The notes under the pieces were generated by a model. It was given only the letters and a program-made list of their open reading frames with translations. It was not told the origin of the DNA and did no database searches. DNA of 64,000 nucleotides, from the NCBI RefSeq assembly GCF_945859705.1, contig NC_079137.1, forward strand, positions 33,165,322-33,229,321, written 5' to 3'. Numbering within the stretch: position 1 is the stretch's first letter; each line of letters begins with the position of its first letter. A program made the translations under genes and the position numbers. Of this stretch, positions 34,617 to 47,085 are shown in pieces. Origin of the DNA: Episyrphus balteatus (lineage: Eukaryota; Arthropoda; Insecta; Diptera; Syrphidae).

Positions 34617-36510
34617 TTAAACAATCCCGTGTAAATAGACTTTAGTTTAGCTTGAATCTTATCTTGAAACAATAAAACGCTAAATTTTCAGAGCCTTTCA
34701 GAAGTTCACAATTTTTTGTAATGATTAATCCGCTACACCATAAAACTGTTTATGTATCAGAAAAAGCTTTCACATATCTTTAGCAACAGAAGTGAAAAAT
34801 ATTCAACAATGAAAAAAACAGAGGGTGTGTGTTCAGCTTCATCGATGACGTAGAAAAACCAACGTTTGATTGGTCACGCAATTGAATTTATCTGAGACAA
34901 ATAATTTTTTATATTGCAAGAGAATCACAGATAAATATTCTGATGGAAGGGAGATGTATGTACGTGTATGTATTTATAAAAAATGTAGACAAAATTTGAC
35001 ACAAGATAAGATTCAAGTCAACAACGGACGTGACATTTGAAATTTCAAGGGCAAATTAACAGAATAAATTTTATTTATAATGTCGGCCTTTGATCTATTT
35101 ATTCGTAATTAGGGATATTTAATTATAAAGATACTATTTTTATTATAAATAGAAATTAATTGTTTTTTTAATAGGATTTGTTTATTCAATTTAATTTCTA
35201 GACGAATATGTGTTTACAAAGATGGATTTTTCTGTTCTGGTTTCCTAAAAAAGTTCATTGTTTCGGTGAGTTTTGATGTTTTAGGAGTCTTACTAGCAGA
35301 AATTAAATTTAACTTCTTTAAATTTTTTTTTGAAATTTGCAAGTAGGTACTGAGGAACTCATCAATGTGCATTTAATGGACACTGGACACTTATGTATTT
35401 TTATGTTTTAAGCGATCCAGTTTTTCAGTATGAAATCCTTCGTTCTGGGCTTACTCGAAACGAATGCAACACATGTCACAGTCAGTCAAAAATTGGTTCA
35501 GGTGAACTGATATTAACGTGAGAAATCTTGTCTAAGCATTTACTGAAAATGGTTTTTAAGTAATTCCTAGTTAATTTATTTTGAAGTTACTAACACCGAG
35601 TTAACTCTGATTTATATACTCTGATTTATATTACTCTGATGAAATATTTAGTGCAGTTGATAGATATAGGTACTAAAATTAGTTTAAGCAAAATTTATAA
35701 GAATATCAAAGTTTTTTTTAAAACTAATTCCGAAATAATCAAAGAAAACTAAATTATAATTGCAAAAATTATAAGCTATGAAGGTTATTTTTTAATAAAA
35801 AACAATACCAAATAAGATTAATGTCAAAATTGGCAGAATATTGTATTCAATAACATTTTCAAAAAATAAAATAATCTGTTTAATTTTAAATCTAAAATCT
35901 AAGATTTTTTTCGATTGTAAAAACTTTCGTATCTAGTGGAAGAATAATAATTGTAGGTTCACGTTTATAAGATATATCTTCTATATGAAATAAAACAATT
36001 ACAAAATGTTACAATAAATCTTAACGACTTCCTTGTTAAGAGAAATAGTAAAATAATATTGTTTTGTTAAACAAAAAATAGTTTTGTTTGATTTTTTCAA
36101 GGGTTTACTAAAATGAAATGAAAAATGATTGAGATTAATTGTAAATGAAAAATATGTTTAAATAATTAATATAACTTTACAGATTTAACTGTTCAGTAAA
36201 TAATAATGTGTATTTAGTTATGTGACCTTTAAAAATTCAAATACTTAATGTTCTTTTTTTTTAACATATTGTTATATGTATTTATTTTTCACAACTTTAA
36301 ATCAAATATAATACAATATTTTGTATTAATTCAGTTTATAGTCATGAATTTATGTTTAACCATAATTGAAAAAAAATATTTTATGATATGATATGAATGA
36401 GTGATGGATATTTCGTATACCTAGTTTTCTTTGAATTATACCTATAAAGTATATAGTGTTTATTTTGACTTATTAGGTACTTATAAGATAAAAATCAACT
36501 AACTATAATA
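34617..36510. other. AT-rich stretch without supported genes
   Basis: Contains a small triple repeat of CTCTGATTTATAT at 35606-35645. No exon or bounded transposon could be supported. Confidence 0.4.
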
Positions 36511-38005
36511 CAGTAAAATAAGGAGAAAAAAGGGGTAAATCTCGGAATGAATGTTAGTAGAAATTTTTTTTGCTCAATATCTTCCTTTTGCCATTCTATA
36601 ACATATCTCAAAAGTCTAGAAAAATCTCATGTCCGCTTGTCGCGATTTCAAGGTCAAATCGCGAAATGGAGATTTTCAAAATTAGCAAAAATAGGCTATG
36701 GTATTATATACACATATGATACATGATTTCAAGGCATTTTTTAATGCTGATTCCAAAAAATATAAAATAAAGACAATCTGACTTCTCTGGAAAAAGTTAT
36801 ACCTGTTTTTCATCTGTCACCTCATATTATTATAACAGTTGCAAACTTACTGCCGAAAAACCCTTAAAAGTTATGATAGATGAACCAAATTTTGCATGAA
36901 GATTTTAGAATCCATCATTATTAAAAATCAAAACAATCCATTACGAAAAATATATATACCTACGAAATAATGGTATTTTTTGATGGAGGGGCAAATTTTA
37001 GGATATGCACTAAAGAAGATTCTTGTTCATCTTAGGAATAAGTGCTAATAGGCTAATTTTTTCATTTTAATCTTTGTTTGGATATTCTTTAACTACCCTC
37101 AAAAATCTAAAAAAATCTCATGTCCGCAAGTCCTAATTTTCTTGGTTTGAAGATAAGTTGCAGATTTAAAAAAATTGAAAAACTACACTTCAGATATTTG
37201 TGTCAGATCAACATGAATAAGGTGCATTACTTTTCAGGGATGGTCAGGTTGACTTGTTTGTGAGTTTTGTTGGAATAAGTGTTAAAAAATACCTTTAAAT
37301 CATGTCGCTTATGTTGGTATACATATAAAAATTTAAACTTTTCTTATTAATTTTTTAAAATCTGCACCTTATTTTCAAACCAAGAAAATTAGGACTTGCG
37401 GACATGAGATTTTTTTTAGATTTTTGAGGGTAGTTAAAGAATATCCAAACAAAGATTAAAATGAAAAAATTAGCCTATTATCACTTTTTCCTAAGATGAA
37501 CAAGAATCTTCTTTAGTGCATATCCCAAAATTTGCCGCTCCATCAAAAAATACCATTATTTCGTAGGTATATATATTTTTTGTAATGGATTGTTTTGATT
37601 TTTAATAATGATGGATTCTAAAATCTTCATGCTAAATTTGGTTCATCTACCATAACTTTTAAGGGTTTTTCGGCAGTAAGTTTGCAACTGTTATAATAAT
37701 ATGAGTTGACAGATGAAAAACAGGTATAACTTTTTCCAGAGACGTCAGATTGTCTTGATTTTAGATTTTTTGGAATCAGCATTAAAAAATACCTTGAAAT
37801 CATGTATCATATGTGTATATAATACCATAGCCTATTTTTGCTAATTTTGAAAATCTCCATTTCGCGATTTGACCTTGAAATCGCGACAAGCGCACATGAG
37901 ATTTTTCTAGACTTTTGAGATATGTTATAGAATGGCAAAAGGAAGATATTGAGCAAAAAAAATTTCTACTAACATTCATTCCGAGGTTAAACCCTTATTT
38001 GACTG
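36511..38005. mobile_element. Near-perfect long foldback element (1.5 kb)
   Basis: Arms of about 650 bp (about 36529-37183 and 37342-37989) pair with only scattered differences around a loop of about 160 bp. The outer ends read CAGTAAAATAAGG and CCTTATTTGACTG, a CAGT terminus as in many Tc1/mariner-type elements, with TA directly left of the left end; the right flank shows no clear TA. The left end has a short insertion (GAGAAAAAAGG) relative to the right. Within each arm two related sub-blocks occur in tandem, each with the phrase AATCTCATGTCCGC. No coding region was seen. High arm identity implies a recent origin or ongoing correction. Confidence 0.9.
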
Positions 38006-39690
38006 GATTATATAAGATCAGACAGATTTATATTGCCAACATAAAGTTCTAAATCTAATTAAAGTTTACAAGTACTAAATAAGTGTTTTATTGCTAAGAA
38101 AAAAATAAACGAACATAAATTTATGGCATACCTTTTTTTTACTATGGTAAATATAGCCTAGATTTTTTAATTCGACAAGTGAAAAATTTTATTTCTGCTC
38201 TTCGACATTTGGTAAATAAAAGAAAAACACGATTAGATGAGATTTTATTTTATAACTGAATAGAATTGTTTGAATTTAATACCACTGAATTTATCCTTTT
38301 GAGAAAACAGTCAAAGTGGGCACTATCCAATACTTTGGATTTTATAATAACTAATTATTATCAGAGAAATTTGATGTAAATGTTATAAAGCATCCAAACA
38401 TAAAATTTAAACTAACCCGTATCTCATACCTTAATATTTATATTCATTTTGTGGTGCAAAATTTAAAACTGCTAAGTTTTTGGCAAAAAATATAGAACAT
38501 CAAACACGTATAAACGCAAACGTTATTGTCTATATCTTATTTCCGGTATAATCAATACTTTTGAATAAACAAAATAAAAACAAACAAATTATTGCCTTAT
38601 AAAATGTGTTTTGTTATTTCAGTAACTAAACTGAATTATTTTTATGTTTATCAAAGCCACTGCAAAAACAATTTCATTTAATCAATTTATTCAAAGTTTA
38701 CGGAGGAAAATATTTTAGTTAAAAATCATTTAATTGATTCCAATTTACAGAGGACGACGCACATGATATCTTATGATACTTAGGATGCGTGTTTATAAAG
38801 AAGTGAACATTATATTTCGTTTTTCTAATATTTCTTATGAATATAAGGAGTTTTAATTTTAGAACAATACTACAAAAATAATACAGTACCTAACAATAAA
38901 CCAATAATTAGAAATTAAGCTATATGGAAGCAACTGTTTCTAGGCTCAATTTAAACAAAGATGCTAATAGACTCTGTGTCACCTGTTTGCTTATTTACGT
39001 CAAATATCACAATCAATAGTTAAAATTACTGTCATACCGCAAATTTATGTTCGCATAAGAGACTTTAATCAATAGATCTAGTTTGAACTTGAAAATGTTC
39101 TTGATTGACTGATCAATTTTTTGAATTATGAATAATGAGGAGCTAAAGAATATTCATATAAATATACAGAACTTTTATCATGGGTTTTAAGAAAAAAAAA
39201 TCTTAAATGGAGAAATGTAATCTATTTCATTAAAAAAAAAAAAAAAAATAACACGAAAAGGAAAGTTTTGTCTTGTAGTTTAAGATATTGCTACAATGTG
39301 TTAAGCAAGTATCTTTAAAATCAAATGTATAAATCTCCTAAAATGTATAATGGTACTTTTTTATTTGACAACCACGATTTTTCACTCCTATTTAAAAATG
39401 TTGTTGAAAATACCCAACGAAAAATTCCCTCAAAATGTGGGCCCTTGAAATTAAGATTTAGCACTCACCTAGCGCATTGCATTTTATGCTACTTCAACGA
39501 GTCAAAAATAAAAGACTAAGCGAAATATAAAAATGCACTAGGTTACGTAACTTTAACTTCCACCAGTGAGACAGTATAGGTCGCCAAAGCCATTTTTTTC
39601 ATGATTTTTATGTTTTTTAGATCTTATTTCGGCGTTATTTCACAAATGGCTAAATCTACAACAAAATTGTATTGTAGAGCATTCAAATTC
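38006..39690. other. AT-rich stretch without supported genes
   Basis: No exon, RNA gene or bounded repeat was found. Long A runs at 39190-39250. Confidence 0.4.
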
Positions 39691-39694
39691 CCAC

Positions 39695-40516
39695 ATATAT
39701 AGGTTAGGTTGAACGGGGTGATAATCCGACAAGTCGAGTTATCCCACTCGGATCTCGATGGATCCATTGTGATCCCCAGGGTTAGGGTGGGCAGGAGTGA
39801 GGATGGGTAAGGGAAGGGTTTATTGGGAATTAGGTGTTGGAATTATTGTTAGGGGCCTCCCTGAACCATCCTGAAATTTGGATAAATTTCATTATGTTTT
39901 TCAGTGGCAAGGACGAGACGTCATGTAACTCATCGAAGAAGTAATCTCCGAGAGTTGTTTTCCTACTTTTTGCTAAACTGGGGCATTCACAAAGGAAGTT
40001 GTATGAGCCCTCCTCCGCCTCTTCGTCTTGACACCCTCTGCATAAGTCTGATGAGACAATACCCATTCTACTCATGTGGGTTCCCATTGAGTTGTGACCT
40101 GTAAGGATACCAATCAATAGGGACAGCTGAGGCCTGCTTAGCTTAAGTATGGTTTCAGTTTTGTTATTAGAAATGGTCGGCCACAGATTTCTTGAAACAC
40201 GACAGGTTTCAAGAGCTGACAATCTGTCGTTTGCAGAGTTCAAGAAGCTTTGCTTTATTCTGCTTTTTTCATGCTCCATTGGCATAAGCACCCATGGAAC
40301 GGTTTGGCACGGATCAAGTGTTGATCCTGTTTTGGCCAATTCATCTGCCCTTTCATTCTCTTGTATATCACGATGTCCTGGGACCCATCGAAGGGTAACT
40401 ATGTTCGTTATGTTTAGGGACCTTAGTGTATTACGACACTGGTCAACTAGTTTAGACTTCGTGACAATAGAGGAAATGGCTTTTATTTCTGGATATAATA
40501 AGCTTCGATTTCTTTT
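39695..40516 (-). pseudogene. 3' end of a LINE with RNase H domain (5'-truncated)
   Basis: The minus strand is open from just after a TAG at about 40516 down to 39830. It reads ...VTLRWVPGHRDIQENERADE, the C-terminal core of a retroelement RNase H, with the WVPGH histidine and the ADELA aspartate visible. Then follows about 150 residues with TGHNSMGTHMSRMGI and a cysteine cluster (CRGCQDEE..., FLCECPSL) typical of the region after RNase H in I/R1/LOA-type LINEs. The RT and the start of RNase H are absent, so this is a 5' truncation. The 3' UTR runs to about 39700 and ends in TTCAACCTAACCTA. The coding part is intact for about 228 codons, so it is fairly young. Confidence 0.85.
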
Positions 40517-40860
40517 TAACTAGCAATTTGTATCACTGCGAAAAAATACATTTTTAAAAATTCCAAGTCCATTGAGTTAAACATAAAAAAAAGGTCTATT
40601 TAAGCTTTACATATTCATAACTGAAAAGTAAAAGTTTCTTGGAGGTCTGGTTCCTGAGATATTTCCAACCAAACATTTTTTTTTCTTTCTTTTTCCTAAA
40701 TTCTGAAGCCGATATCTTTTGACCAAAGTTCCGAGTTTGGTTTTGAATAAAAAAACGAAATTTCGATTAAATTCATCGACCCATTTTCAAAAAATCGATT
40801 TTTCAAAAAAGAAATTTTAATATTTTTTTAAAAATCCAAAAATGTGTTTTTTGAAAAATT
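40517..40860. other. AT-rich spacer, possible repeat debris
   Basis: Phrases such as CTGAGATATTTCCAACC and GCCGATATCTTTTGACC are reminiscent of the other 'ATCTCGAAAAC'-type repeats here, but no boundary could be set. Confidence 0.3.
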
Positions 40861-40863
40861 AAA

Positions 40864-41463
40864 AAAGGACCCCGCACATTTTGTATGGGAAGTGGCCCTC
40901 GGTGAAGTTGTCTGAAATTTTAGTATGTTGTTCTCTTGAAGCTCTTGATCAAAAGTCGATATGGGCAGAAAGTTAAAAAATGGACAGTTTTTAAGATAAC
41001 GGATTTTTTTTCGATGACTATCTCAAACTTTTTAAAAGGGATAGTAACTCTATATATTGTGTTTTGCGTCATTTTTTAGTAGAATTCATAGGTTTTTAGG
41101 GTCACTGAATCCAAATCCGAAGTCCAATTTGCCTCATCAGGTAAGGTTTTCAAGATAACCTCAAAAAATTTCACAGTTTCAAAAAAATTTTTTCTTTGAT
41201 CTGGAAGTGCGACTATGTTTGATACATGTTTTTTGGGTCGCTGAAACCAGATTCGAAGTCTATTTTGTCCTATCACGTCAGGTTTTCGAGATAACTTCAA
41301 AAAAGATTTTCGTTACTTTTTTGATGTTATCTCAAAAACTCGAAGTGATAGGATAAAATATTAAATGCCCATATTTGATCAAGAGCTTCAAGAGAACAAC
41401 ATACTAAAATTTCAGACAATTTCAACGAGGGCCACTTCCCATACAAAATGTGCGGGGTCCTTT
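40864..41463. mobile_element. Palindromic element with AAAGGACCCCGC termini (600 bp)
   Basis: About 100-bp terminal arms (AAAGGACCCCGCACATTTTG ... CTCTTGAAGCTCTTGATCAAA and inverted) match with only a few differences. Between them, two tandem units of about 130 bp begin GTCACTGAATCCAAATCCGAAG (41100) and GTCGCTGAAACCAGATTCGAAG (41229). Each is followed by a 'GGTTTTCRAGATAACYTC' phrase. These phrases are shared in looser form with the repeats at 47.1 and 54.2 kb. No target duplication or coding region was recognised. Confidence 0.78.
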
Positions 41464-41479
41464 ATATATAATGATTGTT

Positions 41480-41830
41480 TTAAAATTTCTGTATAAAATT
41501 TTGGTCGTTTATGAGATATTCATAAAAAACCGTTCTATGGTATGTACCGTTAATAACGGTACAAAAAATATTTTTTTATTTCGAAAGGAAGCTTTTATGT
41601 GTTACACTACACACTAAAAATTTAATGAAAATCGTAAGAGGCGTTTTTGAAAAAAATTAACTTTTCTATTTCCGTTATATGACAGGTATCGTTAGTTTTG
41701 GTAAAAAAAAAATAAATTTGTCCTCTAAGGAATCACCCAAAACTTTTAACTATCAAGTTTAAAGAGAATATAGCTCTAAAAATGCATCTTAATATTTTGT
41801 ATTTTTATATTTTGTATTTTTTTAGCAAAA
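41480..41830 (-). repeat. Inverted, diverged copy of part of the 6-kb repeat
   Basis: On the minus strand AGAGGACAAATTTATTTT ... ACCAAAACTAACGATACC, then TGTCATATAACGG and ACCGTTATTAACGGTACATACCATAGAAC, follow the order of about 6182-6390. Divergence is substantial. Confidence 0.6.
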
Positions 41831-41839
41831 TAGTTCAGC

Positions 41840-43640
41840 ACTCCCTGCTAAATTTAGCGTCACATTCAATGAAATAAGAAACATATGGCTGGATCTTGTA
41901 TACTTAAAGTTTTAAAAATTTAGATTCTCATCTTCTTTATACAACAAACAACAATGTATTAATAGTACCTGCATGCATGCATCTACTTACAACAACAAAA
42001 TTTACAAGTCTAAGCTATGAAAAGCAATTTAAAAAGTGAAAAAGGAAATCTCAATTTAGAAGCGTGTATGATTCCAATTGAATAAACCAAAAACCTAGCG
42101 CCAAATCATCAACACACACTGATGTTGAGATGGAAGGAACCCTGAATGATGATACTGATACTGAAATCGTATTTAAGCTTGACGGATGCAATAAATGAAT
42201 CTTTAATTGAACCAGACACAAAATAAATTGATCGAATGTCTATACAATATTTTTTTTTATTTGTGCGTAATTGTTGAAATTGATATAAAATGATTTTGTC
42301 CAATCAATATGCGCAGCAAATCCATATCCAATAACCAATTAGACTAAATATTGTTTATTTTTTTATAATTAGATAAAAAAAATTGCAAAAAATAAGAGAT
42401 AAAATATCTACTCATAAAGCAATTAAGGTTTTTCTCATAACTGGTTTGTTGAAGGGAGCGTGTAAATATTGGTGCCACTTTAAAGACACAGCTTGTTTGC
42501 CTTGTGATAGCTTTATTCATGGTCTGATGCAATCGTCATAGATACGAAAGCAACTTTTCAGCACATTTTTTTAATAGAAAGACATAGATAAAATGTACTT
42601 TATTTGTGGGTGTATAAAATTGAAAGTGTATTTGTTTTGGGGGCTCGTCGTCACATTCATTGTTAAATATAAATGCCTTTGCCAACTCACGTGTTTTTTT
42701 ATTTTAATACTACAGAAAACCAGAGAGTGAATAGTCAAAGTCATCATAGCCAACGGACAAGTTTTTATTGCTACGTGGTATTTTTATATATTGCTCGTGT
42801 TCTTCAAATAAAAATTGTTTATCTAAAAATGCTACCCGACGGGAGATGGTTTTGTTTAAAAAAAGCTTTTATTTTTCGTTCCGCTTAAATATTTAAGGAG
42901 AGCCAATACCACTGAGGTGAGTTATTTTGGCTGAATTTTTATAAATATATGTATGAAGATATAATTTATGAGCATGTATGTATAGTAAAATAGAACAAAT
43001 AAAAATGTTACGAATTTTTGACCTTTTCAATGCCATTGACTTCGGTCCGTCATACTATGAATGAAAAATTGTTTTTGAGTTTCTTTAACATGAGTTGATA
43101 TAAATTCTTATTTTTCTATATAGGCATATTTACTTAATACTTATCAATAACGAAAATGTTATAAAATTTAAAAATTCTTGAAATGCTTGGAAATGGGAAA
43201 ATGTTTCTTAAAAAAAATACTATTGCTCATCTGAGATGCTATTACCCATTTATCTACTTTGTATTCAAGTAGGGTTTTGGTAATCCACAACCTGCTTGAC
43301 TGCACGTTGTGACGTTGTCTATTAAAAAATTAGAGTTCAAATTTCGTTGTGTAAGTTTCTGTGGCAGGGGCGCACATTGTGCAATACATTGTCAATATAG
43401 CGGAACTTAATTTGTGTTTCCATGTGCACTAAAATCTTTTCAGGCAAATCAGTTTAATTATATGGAACATAATCTACAAACATCCATACATCGAAAACGA
43501 GGAAGATGTCGAAAATTTTATTTTAATCTTTTCGTCTTATTCTGTCAACAACAATCTAAAAAAATTTTGCGATTTGTATACCTAAATGTGATTTGCGATT
43601 TTTAAGAAACATAAAAAAATTGCTTAAGTAAAAACTACGT
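41840..43640. other. AT-rich stretch without supported genes
   Basis: No exon could be supported. A donor-like ACTGAG|GTGAGT at 42912-42921 has no convincing upstream coding frame. Confidence 0.4.
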
Positions 43641-43649
43641 TAATGACTT

Positions 43650-43990
43650 TGAGATCGTATGCATATGTTTCTATTAAAATGAATTTTTAGAAAAAAAAAA
43701 GGTTTCAAAACGTTAAAATCGTTTTTTAAAAAACTAATTTTTCATAAATAATTTTTTGAAAAAAAAAAAAAAATAAATAAATAAAGTTGGTATGCCATTG
43801 TGCAGCAATTGATAATCAACATCTGAAACCAAAATTTCAATTCAGTATAACGTTTTCGAAAATTTGATTAAAAAAAAAGAAAATTAAATTTTTTGTTTTC
43901 AAAATATTATTTTTGATATATAAAAACTATAAATATAAGTGCATTGGTTTAAAAAAAATTTGGCTGAAATTTAGCAAATCGTTTGGGAAA
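43650..43990 (-). repeat. Second inverted copy of part of the 6-kb repeat
   Basis: On the minus strand TCAGATGTTGATTATCAATTG, ACAATGGCATACCAACTT, AAAAATTATTTATGAAAAATTAG and AAAACGATTTTAACG match 6590-6730 closely in order and wording. Confidence 0.75.
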
Positions 43991-44745
43991 AATTAGAATA
44001 AAAAGTTGGGAGGTATTGTTAATCTGTTATTTTTTGTTTTATCTCAAGTAAAAATATTGTATGGGCGTTGCAACAACGAGTTTAAAAATAAATTACATCG
44101 AAAAAAAACCAATATCAATTTAACATTTTTTGAATATCAAATTAACATTTTTTATGATATAATTAAAATATCAAAATTTTTATTATCAGGATGATATTTA
44201 AATATCGCATTTCTGAAATTTTTTATATTTAATTATCAATTTATCATATCAATTTTTCATTCCAAATTATTGAGAAATATTAAATAAAAAACTTAAAGTT
44301 AAAAAAATTTAAAGTTCGCATTAAAAATAAAAAATCTGTCAAATCACATACAAATTTTAAAATTTCCTGTTTTTAATGGAGAATTTAAATTTAATGGGGT
44401 GTGAATAAATTGGGCCTTAATGTATAATAGTTTAGAGGCACTTTGTGTTTTTTCGAAGTAAAATGTATGATTTACTGAGAAAATTTGATCGGCAATAAGA
44501 TTTTACTTCACATAGTTTGGAGAAAACAACAAAACAATTATATCACCTATCATCGAAAAAATAATACCACCACTATTTTATAAAGAATATTCACTTTCAG
44601 TGAAAAAAGAAAGAAAATACTTAAAATAATAAAAATAATAAAAAAGAAATATTATTTTAATAAACTGACGTAAAATCTAGTCAACATTGAAATTTTAATT
44701 GTCAAAGTGGAATTTTCATCATCCAGTATCAAAATTGTTATTTTA

Positions 44746-45024
44746 AGAGCCCCCACACACTACAAACTTTCTATCGGCCGATAGTTTAGTAGGGTTGGGC
44801 TTCTAGTGCGCGCACAGGCAGCCGACTAAACAGTCGGGTCGCTAGGAAATATTTTAGTTTGAATTCAATTGTGTAGCAAAACAAACTTTTTTTTCGATCA
44901 AACAAACTTTTTGATCGGCCGATACTTAATCGTTGTAGTGTGCGCACTTTCATACATTTTCATACTGATTAAGAGACCGACTAAACTGTCGGCCGATAGA
45001 AAGTTCGTAGTGTGCGGGGGCTCT
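44746..45024. mobile_element. 279-bp MITE with GAGCCCCC termini and CGGCCG subterminal motifs
   Basis: Terminal arms of about 45 bp pair: AGAGCCCCCACACACTAC, then AACTTTCTATCGGCCGATAG against the inverted right end, with four or five mismatches. Further GATCGGCCGATA and GACTAAAC(A/T)GTCGG words occur inside, so the interior is also partly palindromic. Flanks are TTA on the left and AAT on the right; the target duplication is therefore unclear (TTA, TTAA or TA possible). Short open frames crossing it on both strands are not coding. Confidence 0.8.
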
Positions 45025-45029
45025 AATTG

Positions 45030-46045
45030 TTGGAATTTTTCACTCAAAAATGTTAATTTGATAGCTGTTATTATCAAATTTTTTTTCGGTGTAGAGAAAC
45101 GGAAAACGTTTCTACAATTTTCAACAATCCATCCAAAATTGAAATTCATTTTAATTTTATTTTTTTAAGCCCAAGCGGAAATGTTAGAAAAAAATATACA
45201 TATAATACCTACAATTTTTAGTTTTTAATTTTACCTACTTTCGCGTAGGTACTAACACTGTACTATTTGTATTAGATATTAATATTATTTGTAGTAGATA
45301 TTAAATATTTGTTAGAACCAAAAGGTACATTTTTGAATTAAGCTCCGCTAGAATTTCATAAGAAAAAATCCTTTACAAAATTTTGATAGGTAATACGAAA
45401 AAAAATCTTAAACTTCCTTCTTTTTTAAGTAAAAATTTTTACTATGCAAAATACCCTGTAGATATATGCAGGTTGGTCATTAAGAATATTTTCCTGTTTT
45501 TGCAAAGACCAATGTAACTAACTAACTTTTTTAATAGGTATATTTCATACCTACAGCGAAACAAAATTAAATAAAAACTAAAATGTTCAAAAAACACCAA
45601 CCCTACTGCCGGCAATGTTTTGTTTACTTGCCAATTCAACATGTATGTGTTGTCTGATTGTGAGTATTTTATTTCTTTTATCGAAATAACCTTTAAAGAT
45701 ATTTCACCACACTTCACACACATTTCTGATGCGAGAGCATTTCCCTTGATACTTGTTATTATGTGTGTGTAAAACGTGTATTTAATAGAATTTCCCTTCT
45801 CTTACCTTCTTGACCATCAAACGCAATGATTCCGCTTTTATTTGAACTCTAGTCTAGTGTCTATCCAAACATAACCACAATTTTGATATTTTAGAAATTG
45901 TTGCACATATCAACAAGAGGACAGGTTAAATGATGCTAACAGGTAATATTTTTTTTTGTTGTACCTTTCCAACTAACAAAGAACCTCAAACAAACTCATG
46001 TGAAAGATACAAACCAACACACGCACATATTCTATAATTCTTAAC
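45030..46045. other. No supported feature; one weak start-exon look-alike
   Basis: On the minus strand ATGGTCAAGAAG|GTAAGA at 45817-45806 resembles a tiny start exon, but its start context is poor and nothing else supports it. Confidence 0.35.
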
Positions 46046-46049
46046 TTAC

Positions 46050-46104
46050 TTGAACAACTCAAAAACCGTCGGCGTGGTGCTTCTTGTTGAAGGTGACGAA
46101 CAAA
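46050..46104 (-). CDS. Candidate 55-nt internal exon of an unidentified gene
   Basis: On the minus strand a good acceptor (TTTAAGTTTTCATTTTCAG) precedes 55 nt that end at TTCAA|GTAAGTTAAG. The exon is much less AT-rich than its flanks. One frame reads CSSPSTRSTTPTVFELFK, ending in phase 2. This composition (Ser/Thr/Pro run, then VFELFK) looks protein-like but is not recognised. There is no in-frame ATG between an upstream TAG and the exon, so it would be internal if coding. It shares its end phase with the start exon at 30581, which would allow both to splice to the same downstream exon. The alternative is a non-coding first exon starting at the TCAGTT within the acceptor. Confidence 0.4.
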
Positions 46105-46107
46105 CTG

Positions 46108-47084
46108 AAAATGAAAACTTAAACTATTGCACCAATTTTTACATTTAAGTGAATTAAACATTCAACTTTTTGAACTTAATTTAATTTAACAAAAAAAAAA
46201 AAAAAAACACAAGTTAATTCAAGTTAATTAATGCTTAGACTTAATAAATTGACGTAAACCAGATGGATATTTAAGCAAAACTGAACTCGAAATAAGAAAA
46301 GAAACGAACAGAAAAACACCCTCCCGAGATAAAATGTTTTCACAAACTAAACTCTTTGGACTTGGACATGAGCAAATGAATCGCAAAAGATATTAATGGC
46401 TTGGGTTTGCGTGACGAATCTCATGGATTTTATTGAGTAGGTTAGGATTGCTGACAAGGATAGGAAGGAAGGATAAAGGATTGCTATGATATTGGGTATT
46501 GCGATTATATGGGTTCAATGGCAAAACGTTTTGGTTTTATCAAATCTAAAAATATTTTTTATATAAATGCACTCTAGATACACTCTGGGTCAAAAAATTG
46601 ATCTTATTTGGGGGTTTGTTTTCAGATTTTTTGGTAGATACAAATTTTGACTCACAGGTGATGTTTTATCATTACAAACTGTGTGATTTCACAATTTTAT
46701 ATTTTTGAATCCGTTTTAACAAACTTCTCTTCAAATATGCAAATCCTAGATGTTACAACCAAAACTCAACAATTTTCTTATATCTTCTTATATCTTTAAA
46801 AAAGTTTAATGCTTATATTAGGATTTTTTTCATGTGAAATAATTTTTTTTTTATTTATTTATATCCTCTTAAGCAATTTGATGATAACTTACATTTATTA
46901 AAAGTTAAAACATGAATTAAATCTTTTTAAATGAACACAATTTTCCGCAGAACATTTTTTTTAATAGATATTTCAGCAAAAAATAAGAAGCTATTGCTAT
47001 TGATCAAGATTTTAAAAAATGTATTTAAAAAATTTTACTTTTTTTAAATATACCTAATTTTCTAAAAACCTTTCAATGAATTAC
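46108..47084. other. No supported feature
   Basis: AT-rich upstream flank of the candidate exon. Moderately mixed composition at 46250-46520 without recognisable motifs. Confidence 0.35.
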
Positions 47085-47085
47085 A

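Noticed and set aside
39904..40523. Plus-strand open frames over the RNase H region
   Set aside because: Antisense of the minus-strand LINE coding sequence.
42880..42921. Donor-like ACTGAG|GTGAGT on the plus strand
   Set aside because: No convincing acceptor or coding frame upstream.
45806..45817. ATGGTCAAGAAG|GTAAGA as a tiny start exon on the minus strand
   Set aside because: Poor start context and no promoter signal; weaker than the exons at 30.6 and 50.7 kb.
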